From Eopsaltria australis (taxonomy: Eukaryota > Chordata > Aves > Passeriformes > Petroicidae): a DNA stretch of 64,000 bases. Below, piece by piece: positions 62,301-64,000 of this stretch. The position numbers and the translations under genes were made by a program. The stretch is taken from contig JAVTVJ010000666.1 in NCBI GenBank assembly GCA_034509425.1, forward strand, positions 558,001-622,000, in the 5' to 3' direction. Under the pieces are notes generated by a model, which made no database searches, was not told the origin of the DNA, and saw nothing but the letters and a program-made list of their open reading frames with translations. The stretch's first letter is position 1. Every line of letters starts with the position of its first letter.

Positions 62301-62921
62301 GAGTGGGTGCACCACATGTTGCTTGAACTCAGAACTGTTTGCTGGATTCTATGACTTCAAATTGTCAAGATATTATGGAAATTCTGGGAACTGTGGGTTT
62401 TCTTCAGTAAACTGCTTGCAAGCCCAAATGAAAGTGGAAAATTAATTGCATGTTAATTTTCCATGTGTAGGCACAGCTGTACGGCTGGCAAGAGTATCAG
62501 TACTGCTGGAGCACCTACAGATAAGCAGGTGTCCATGCAAAGGTTTTGAACTATTGTGTGTAGGGACAAAACTTCTTGATAGCCTGTGTCTTTTGTCCCT
62601 TGTGCTTGTAAAACAAGTAGTAAAAGACAAGCTTTTACTTCTGCTTTAAATTTCAATCCTTTTTTACATGTTCTATTCAGGTCTGTCTTCTATACTTTTC
62701 AAAAGGTCTCAAAATTCTGGTGTACTTGTATGAGACCTTTGTACAGCTTATAAAATTTTATGCTAATCATTCTCAGACTCTCAAAATGTTGTTCAGCTAA
62801 TAATATTTCAGAATCACTGGCAGAGTCTGCAGCAGCCTATACTAAAGCAACAGCAAGGAAGTGTTTATTAGCGAAGGTAGAAGTGATTACCGGGGAGGAA
62901 GCTGAAAGTAACGTGTTACAG
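23375..62921 (+). CDS. RANBP3: Ran-binding protein 3, 5' part of gene, 14 exons, continues past window
   Basis: RanBP3 is a nuclear cofactor of CRM1/exportin-1 that binds Ran-GTP and helps load NES cargo. It is also reported to promote nuclear exit of beta-catenin and Smad2/3. Coding exons: 23375-23396, 39436-39491, 43746-43949, 49344-49380, 49469-49555, 52007-52078, 53254-53319, 54815-54907, 56017-56120, 57747-57866, 58438-58541, 60836-60914, 61821-61923, 62812-62921. All junctions are GT-AG and phases agree, giving 1257 nt (419 codons). The start MADLANE matches the family. Exon 5 holds the basic PPVKRERT nuclear localisation signal, with an R-x-R-x-x-S site at its edge. Exons 10 and 12 each hold FVFGQN. 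Exons 13-14 are acidic/Ser-rich, then start the Ran-binding domain (ATARKCLL...VEVITGEE). The rest of that domain and the C-terminus lie beyond the window. Confidence 0.97.
23454..23520. repeat. Nested GC-rich inverted repeats just inside intron 1
   Basis: GGCCTGGCTTGG (23454-23465) is the exact reverse complement of CCAAGCCAGGCC (23506-23517). Between them GGCCTGGCC (23464-23472) and GGCCAGGCC (23474-23482) form a second perfect pair one base apart. The region starts about 57 bp after the exon 1 donor, so the pre-mRNA could fold strongly there. Confidence 0.8.
23861..26964 (+). other. RANBP3 intron 1, first unannotated part
   Basis: AT-rich intronic DNA. No recognised repeat, exon or RNA gene. 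A 10-bp direct repeat GTGGTCTCGA occurs twice near 24552-24577. Confidence 0.5.
26965..27640 (+). mobile_element. CR1 LINE, 3' RT end plus 3' untranslated region
   Basis: The sequence follows CR1 through the C-terminal ORF2 ('CAAAGAAGGGCCACAAGGAT', 'AAGGAGCTGCTGAGGGCACT', 'TTCAGCCTAGAGAACGGAAG') into the 3' UTR ('CCAGGAGTTGGACTCAGTGT', 'GGGTCCCTTCCAACTCAG') and a degraded ATTCTATGA-type tail. It is 5'-truncated, as is usual for CR1, and lies in sense with RANBP3. Confidence 0.88.
27641..29050 (+). other. RANBP3 intron 1, unannotated part
   Basis: AT-rich intronic DNA with a T10 run at about 28793. No feature recognised. Confidence 0.5.
29055..29430 (+). repeat. Old CR1 fragment
   Basis: Contains 'GGGTGTGTTCAGCCTAAAGG' and later a line ending 'GAGATTGGACTAGAGACCTC', the CR1 3' pattern. 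More diverged than the 26965 copy. Confidence 0.6.
29568..31165 (-). mobile_element. CR1 LINE with RT domain, interrupted by the provirus
   Basis: Read on the minus strand, this is a CR1 covering RT and the 3' end. The antisense 3' terminus lies at 29568 ('TAGAATGGTTTGGGTTGGAA'). Degraded RT coding lies at 29993-30969 ('ITPIYKKGEKADLGHYR' in the fingers, a damaged catalytic 'FVGD' region). The element is cut at 31165 by the provirus and continues at 37262. It carries stops and frame changes and is inactive. Confidence 0.88.
31161..31165. repeat. Target site duplication, left copy (CCATG)
   Basis: CCATG directly precedes the left LTR and recurs directly after the right LTR at 37262-37266. Confidence 0.93.
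31166..31694 (-). repeat. 3' LTR of the provirus
   Basis: 529 bp, TGTGGTAG...AAGACA on the plus strand (TG...CA ends). On the minus strand it has a TATAAA (complement of 31474-31479) and an ATTAAA poly(A)-type signal further along. Nearly identical to 36725-37261. Confidence 0.95.
31695..31712 (-). other. Polypurine-like tract before the 3' LTR
   Basis: On the minus strand, AATAAGGGGTGGATAA immediately precedes the LTR. This is the position and base bias of a plus-strand priming tract, although it is interrupted by T. Confidence 0.5.
31749..32400 (-). pseudogene. Provirus integrase core and C-terminus
   Basis: The catalytic core lies here in a frame different from the upstream RNase H frame. 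The second Asp is in DNGTHFKN (codon at 32255-32253) and the Glu in KVERCNG, with exactly 35 residues between them, as in D,D-35-E integrases. The motif IPYHAPAA precedes the Glu. An in-frame TGA near 32285 and a frame change near 32390-32400 break the gene. The frame closes at 31749, about 55 bp before the LTR, leaving no room for env. Confidence 0.88.
32384..33487 (-). pseudogene. Provirus RNase H and integrase N-terminal region
   Basis: The RNase H acidic residues are visible: FTDGS (Asp near 33109), the Glu of AELKAV and the Asp of LYTDSW. The zinc-binding-like region of integrase follows, with GHQGRDATYRWACDRE and CETC. I see the first His and the Cys pair, but the second His of the usual HHCC set is not obvious (Cys follows RWA). 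Then comes QIDTSPFPK with the first catalytic Asp. The frame ends at 32384, where the core continues in another frame. An in-frame TAG at 33488-33490 separates it from the RT connection. Confidence 0.88.
33491..34585 (-). pseudogene. Provirus reverse transcriptase
   Basis: RT motifs appear in order: FNSPIWPVRKPSGEWR, LTVDYRGLNEVT, LPQGWKHSPT, the catalytic CIDDIILWG (Cys where Tyr or another residue is more usual before the second block), and FLGVKWQDG. An in-frame TGA at 33710-33712 ends the main frame, and the connection domain continues in the same frame to a TAG at 33488-33490. Protease lies directly upstream in the same frame, separated by one TGA (34586-34588). The RT residues are otherwise well kept, consistent with recent decay. 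Confidence 0.92.
34586..34966 (-). pseudogene. Provirus retropepsin-like protease
   Basis: The active-site motif ALVDTGAQCTLMP and the later ILGIDYLRNG (the ILG flap-side motif of retropepsins) mark an aspartic protease of about 100 residues. It follows a single TAG (34967-34969) at the end of gag in the same frame and runs into RT after another stop, TGA at 34586. Confidence 0.9.
34967..36132 (-). pseudogene. Provirus gag, broken into frames
   Basis: A gag-like region before protease. The first block (open from 36132 to 35629) starts Lys-rich, with an acidic run and 'LSLGELRDLRREFTRQ', and is mostly helical. The second (35677-35231) is in another frame and contains a long coiled-coil-like stretch (KLAEHIRSLEEKLRKELKQE). 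The last (about 35220-34967) is basic and ends at TAG 34967. Two stops interrupt the join near 35219-35230. No CCHC zinc knuckle is seen. Assignment rests mainly on position, charge pattern and helical character. Confidence 0.7.
36068..36643 (-). CDS. Open 191-codon membrane-protein-like ORF between 5' LTR and gag
   Basis: I chose the ATG at 36643 (context ACCATGA) because it is the first ATG of the frame. The 191 codons are intact although gag and pol are broken. The predicted product has hydrophobic segments at about residues 3-17, 22-31, 38-50, 61-79 and 117-137. The last (GIILLLVLLCLLCTACTVYT) is the clearest membrane span. An N-R-T glycosylation sequon lies at about residue 81. A charged Lys/Glu/Ser/Thr-rich tail (about 138-191) follows. 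The end overlaps the open gag frame by about 65 nt. I recognise no family. It may be a pre-gag accessory gene, a captured sequence or a remnant of env-like origin. Confidence 0.55.
   Translation of the reverse strand: MTLNILTCVLYLALYIFPQTGNYLPVVMLLCRPGYRIKIALLVYYIYCMITSEAINTIQNIYSILFACPSVGCYIWGLLNNRTQPLGERVENGFFQPFRPDTTVFENIEFPLNVKDGIILLLVLLCLLCTACTVYTMLRIRTMLDAAQYPQVEDKKSSKTTGTVSKQTVIEEKETERNDSLHTSHHQARTA
36702..36719 (-). other. Primer-binding site, Lys-tRNA-like
   Basis: On the minus strand the first bases after the LTR are TTTTT then TGGCGCCCAAACGTGAGG. TGGCGCCC is the start of Lys-tRNA type primer sites. The remainder differs from the common Lys-1,2 form by an extra A and a G-to-A change. 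Confidence 0.6.
36725..37261 (-). repeat. 5' LTR of the provirus
   Basis: 537 bp, TG...CA ends, matching 31166-31694 apart from about 15-20 substitutions and two indel or complex blocks (an A-run at about 36797-36808 and a C-rich change at about 37066-37078). The minus-strand TATAAA is the complement of 37038-37043. Confidence 0.95.
37262..37266. repeat. Target site duplication, right copy (CCATG)
   Basis: Matches 31161-31165. Removing the provirus and one CCATG joins two halves of the host CR1. Confidence 0.93.
37267..37380 (-). mobile_element. CR1 LINE, continuation beyond the provirus
   Basis: The plus strand reads 'AGGTCTCCTGTTTCCTGCTG' then 'TACCTACAGAAGCTTTTTTT', the antisense of the CR1 linker before RT. 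It continues the element at 29568-31165. Confidence 0.75.
37381..39435 (+). other. RANBP3 intron 1, last unannotated part
   Basis: AT-rich intron with a T15 run at about 38371. A 70-codon minus-strand frame at 37479-37688 has no recognisable family. The branch and pyrimidine region for exon 2 lies at the end. Confidence 0.5.
39436..39491 (+). CDS. RANBP3: RANBP3 exon 2
   Basis: Acceptor TTTTTACAG, donor GTAAGG. Encodes KPAIAPPVFVFQKDKAQK after the split Glu. This is the conserved N-terminus with an FVF motif. Phase 1 in, phase 0 out. Confidence 0.96.
39492..42139 (+). other. RANBP3 intron 2, unannotated part
   Basis: No repeat, exon or RNA gene recognised. Confidence 0.5.
42140..42840 (+). 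mobile_element. CR1 LINE 3' half in intron 2
   Basis: Reads through the end of ORF2 ('GCCAAGAAGGCCAATGGCAC', 'GAGCGTGTCCAGAGAAGGGC', 'GGAGAAAAGGAGACTCAGGG') into the 3' UTR ('TTGTTTAGGTTGGATACTGG', 'GGGACATGGGTTAGTGGTGG'). It is 5'-truncated, with the 3' end near 42835. Same strand as RANBP3. Confidence 0.9.
42841..43745 (+). other. RANBP3 intron 2, rest
   Basis: No feature recognised apart from the exon 3 acceptor. Confidence 0.5.
43746..43949 (+). CDS. RANBP3: RANBP3 exon 3
   Basis: Acceptor CTCACAG, donor GTAAGT; 204 nt, 68 codons. Begins SPAEQKALSDSGEDPQGE and ends QQELAG. Pro/Ala/Ser-rich, low-complexity and probably disordered. The first part is conserved with the family and the rest varies. 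Confidence 0.95.
43950..44908 (+). other. RANBP3 intron 3, first part
   Basis: No feature recognised. Confidence 0.5.
44909..45361 (-). repeat. Solo LTR in intron 3 with AACA target duplication
   Basis: 453 bp with TG...CA ends (plus strand TGTGTGG...CTATCA). It is flanked by AACA at 44905-44908 and 45362-45365. An antisense AATAAA lies at 44969-44974. It aligns with 15814-16251 in opposite orientation, with a closely matching central block of more than 150 bp. No internal retroviral sequence adjoins it. Confidence 0.85.
45366..48220 (+). other. RANBP3 intron 3, middle part
   Basis: No exon, RNA gene or clear repeat recognised. Confidence 0.5.
48221..48550 (+). repeat. CR1 3'-end fragment in intron 3
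   Basis: Contains 'GACAAGAGGAAATGGCCTCA', 'AGATTGGATATTAGGAAAAA', 'CCTGGAACAGGCTGGCCGTG' and 'GTGATCCTAAAGGTTTTTAC', the 3' UTR series of CR1. It is 5'-truncated. Confidence 0.88.
48551..49343 (+). other. RANBP3 intron 3, end
   Basis: AT-rich; no feature recognised. Confidence 0.5.
49344..49380 (+). CDS. RANBP3: RANBP3 exon 4
   Basis: A 37-nt micro-exon encoding RSADGSSPEDGD plus one base. Acceptor GATTTCAG, donor GTAAGA. Separated from exon 5 by only 88 nt. Confidence 0.9.
49469..49555 (+). CDS. RANBP3: RANBP3 exon 5, nuclear localisation signal
   Basis: 87 nt; acceptor after a T11-type tract and GCAG, donor GTAAAT. Encodes SDREDGSYCPPVKRERTSSL and onward to QFPPSQS. PPVKRERT is the known importin-alpha signal. 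RERTSS fits the R-x-R-x-x-S site reported to be phosphorylated by RSK/Akt. Confidence 0.97.
49556..52006 (+). other. RANBP3 intron 5
   Basis: 2.45 kb upstream of the cassette exon. T-rich with a T15 run at about 51009. No repeat recognised. Confidence 0.5.
52007..52078 (+). CDS. RANBP3: RANBP3 exon 6, probable cassette exon
   Basis: 72 nt between ACTGCAG and GTGAGC, phase 1 on both sides, so it can be included or skipped without shifting frame. Encodes a 24-residue insert containing KNNVFMPSSFCEPSTGNSDS between the NLS exon and EEKSSGFRLKPP. From memory a similar insert exists in one mammalian RANBP3 isoform; this was not verified here. Confidence 0.85.
52079..53253 (+). other. RANBP3 intron 6
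   Basis: Intron between the cassette exon and exon 7. No feature recognised. Confidence 0.5.
53254..53319 (+). CDS. RANBP3: RANBP3 exon 7
   Basis: 66 nt, acceptor CACTTCCAG, donor GTGAGT, phase 1/1. Encodes EKSSGFRLKPPILIHGQAPS, a strongly conserved family stretch. Confidence 0.96.
53320..54814 (+). other. RANBP3 intron 7
   Basis: No feature recognised. Confidence 0.5.
54815..54907 (+). CDS. RANBP3: RANBP3 exon 8
   Basis: 93 nt, acceptor CTTTCAG, donor GTAAGT, phase 1/1. Encodes KPKEQQRSVLRPAVLQAPQP and flanks, a conserved basic/Pro-rich segment. Confidence 0.96.
54908..56016 (+). other. RANBP3 intron 8
   Basis: No feature recognised. Confidence 0.5.
56017..56120 (+). CDS. RANBP3: RANBP3 exon 9
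   Basis: 104 nt, acceptor GTTGCAG, donor GTGAGC. Encodes SGTNGVNIPPDSAATLESPS and an acidic end (SSDSEDK). A second CTGCAG lies 10 nt downstream of the chosen acceptor but would break the frame. Confidence 0.92.
56121..57746 (+). other. RANBP3 intron 9
   Basis: Contains a short AG microsatellite at about 57111-57123. The end of a possible old CR1 (about 57420-57585, 'GTTAAGGTTCCTTTGAATCT' then 'AACTATTCTGTGATT') is weak but fits a 3' terminus on the plus strand. Confidence 0.45.
57747..57866 (+). CDS. RANBP3: RANBP3 exon 10, first FVFGQN motif
   Basis: 120 nt, acceptor TTTTTTAG, donor GTAAAC, 40 codons in phase 0. Ends QQAFVFGQNLRDRVK, the first of two FG-type motifs. The upstream half is acidic and Ser/Asn-rich. 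Confidence 0.96.
57867..58437 (+). other. RANBP3 intron 10
   Basis: 571 nt; no feature recognised. Confidence 0.5.
58438..58541 (+). CDS. RANBP3: RANBP3 exon 11
   Basis: 104 nt, acceptor TTTCTAG, donor GTGAGA, phase 0/2. Encodes LGDESDETVDVQNAG and ends ATNYFLQYISS, conserved in the family. Confidence 0.95.
58542..60835 (+). other. RANBP3 intron 11
   Basis: Mostly featureless. A 65-codon plus-strand frame at 58616-58813 and a 109-codon minus-strand frame at 59217-59546 suggest an old inserted sequence. The first has faint similarity in layout to the start of a CR1-type RT ('GILNHLIKGDAFDAIYL'). Confidence 0.4.
60836..60914 (+). CDS. RANBP3: RANBP3 exon 12, second FVFGQN motif
   Basis: 79 nt, acceptor TTTTCAG, donor GTGAGT. 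Encodes VENSTNNADASSNKFVFGQN then MSERVL, the second FG-type motif. Confidence 0.96.
60915..61820 (+). other. RANBP3 intron 12
   Basis: No feature recognised. Confidence 0.5.
61821..61923 (+). CDS. RANBP3: RANBP3 exon 13
   Basis: 103 nt, acceptor GTGATAG, donor GTGAAA. Encodes SPPKSNEG and a Ser/Glu-rich linker ending SSSQEATPEK just before the Ran-binding domain. Confidence 0.95.
61924..62811 (+). other. RANBP3 intron 13
   Basis: No feature recognised. Confidence 0.5.
62812..62921 (+). CDS. RANBP3: RANBP3 exon 14, start of Ran-binding domain
   Basis: 110 nt, acceptor ATTTCAG, donor GTAAGA, phase 1/0. Encodes SLAESAAAYTKATARKCLLA then KVEVITGEEAESNVLQ, the N-terminal edge of the RanBD1 fold. 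The next exon should carry the FVFD... strand of the domain and lies outside the window. Confidence 0.96.
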
Positions 62922-64000
62922 GTAAGAAACGGATGGAGTAGAGGAGCTTTGAGTTTGTGGGGGTTTATATGGATGTCCAGTGAATGTACACCATCTGATT
63001 CCCTACAACTCAGCCTTCCTCTATATCTCTAATGTATTTTCTTGTGTTAAAATGCAAACTGTAGACATTTATATCAGATTCTTATTTATTAACTTGTTAT
63101 TCATTGTTTTTAAATTTCATCTTTCTGAATAAATTTTAGTGTATAAGCCATCCAGGTGTATCTTAAGCATACTTTCCTGAATCCATCACATAGAAGCTTC
63201 TATTTTCTGTGAGACAATTATTTGAAGAAAATTTAAATTAACTAAGTATTTTTAAGTTCTTTAACTGTTGTGCTACTGAAGATTTTCTAAAACTTGGAAT
63301 GGACTATTTATGCCAGCAGTCTAGTTTCTTGCAGAACAGAAACTATACCACAAACACTCAGGAATTTGTCTTGAGGTACTTAATTGAATTAGTGATGCTG
63401 TAGAAGGATATTTGGTCATGACCTAGACTCTTGATTTTAATCGTGATATATTTAACATTGTAGTTATTCATTAACTTAAATATATTTACTAACTCCAGTA
63501 TATCCTTAAGAAAAACATGGAGGGTTTTCATATAAAATGAAGTGGTATATGCATTTTTTCCCATCTTTCTTTATCCTCCAATTATAGTTTGGTTTTTTCC
63601 TTGAGGTATTTTGTTTCTCAGCATTTGAACTGTGTAATTTTCAAGGATAGCTTTTTTATTCTTACAGACATGATGCTCTATTCTGACACCAGACAGTTGC
63701 ACTGTCAGTATCTAATGCCTATCAGCTTATTTGTATTACCTTACAAAACTATACTCCATAATGTTTGTCTTCTTGGACTTCCTTTTACCAGACGTAAGTG
63801 GTCCCTAAATGGTTCTTCTGGTACATCTCTCTTTCTGTGTAATTCAAAAATGTCTGGATGCTTCACATAATTGAACAAGACACTGAAGAGATAAGAATTC
63901 CATTTCACTTAGGAAAACCTCAACTTTTGGCAGTTGTATACTTAATAGAGGATTGACTTGCATGAATATATTGTAATTTAACAGACCTCTTGCCTAACTT
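62922..64000 (+). other. RANBP3 intron 14, runs off the window
   Basis: After the exon 14 donor no further exon matching the Ran-binding domain is found before the edge, so this is intron. Confidence 0.6.

Noticed and set aside
1..64000. CRISPR arrays, bacterial operons, tRNA or rRNA genes
   Set aside because: No regularly spaced repeats, ribosome-binding-site patterns or RNA gene cores were seen. The window is vertebrate nuclear DNA.

Overview
The window is vertebrate nuclear DNA, almost certainly avian. The evidence is a split protein-coding gene with canonical GT-AG introns, a CpG-island promoter, many CR1 LINE fragments (the dominant bird retroposon) and an ERV-L-like endogenous retrovirus. 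The species cannot be fixed from sequence alone; a fairly young ERV-L insertion would suit a passerine, but that is inference. No bacterial-style operons, CRISPR arrays, rRNA or tRNA genes were seen.

Layout. Positions 1 to about 22,900 are gene-poor upstream DNA. They hold an interrupted CR1 (8425-10560) with an LTR-like repeat nested in it (9680-10101), a related LTR-like copy (5349-5790), an isolated GC-rich block (15545-15800), a solo LTR (15814-16251), several old CR1 pieces and a G/T-rich tract (20840-21096). A CpG island (about 22,900-23,860) carries NRF1-, Sp1-, ETS- and YY1-like motifs and the start codon of RANBP3 (Ran-binding protein 3). RANBP3 fills the rest of the plus strand. I place 14 coding exons between 23375 and 62921. 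They form one continuous frame of 419 codons, including a phase-symmetric 72-nt exon that looks like an alternative cassette. The gene runs past the right edge; only the first residues of its Ran-binding domain lie inside.

Intron 1 is 16 kb and repeat-rich. Its main feature is a complete ERV-L-like provirus on the minus strand (31166-37261), inserted into an older minus-strand CR1 with an intact 5-bp target duplication (CCATG). Its order is 5' LTR, a Lys-like primer site, an unexplained membrane-protein-like ORF, gag, protease, RT, RNase H, integrase and 3' LTR, with no env. gag and pol carry stops and frame breaks, while the ORF ahead of gag is still open. A second solo LTR, of the family seen at 15814 but inverted, lies in intron 3 (44909-45361).

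Working together: RANBP3 is the only recognisable host gene. The encoded part contains a basic nuclear localisation signal with an adjacent R-x-R-x-x-S site, two FVFGQN motifs and the beginning of the Ran-binding domain, matching a nuclear Ran/CRM1 export cofactor. Everything else is promoter, intron or mobile-element debris.
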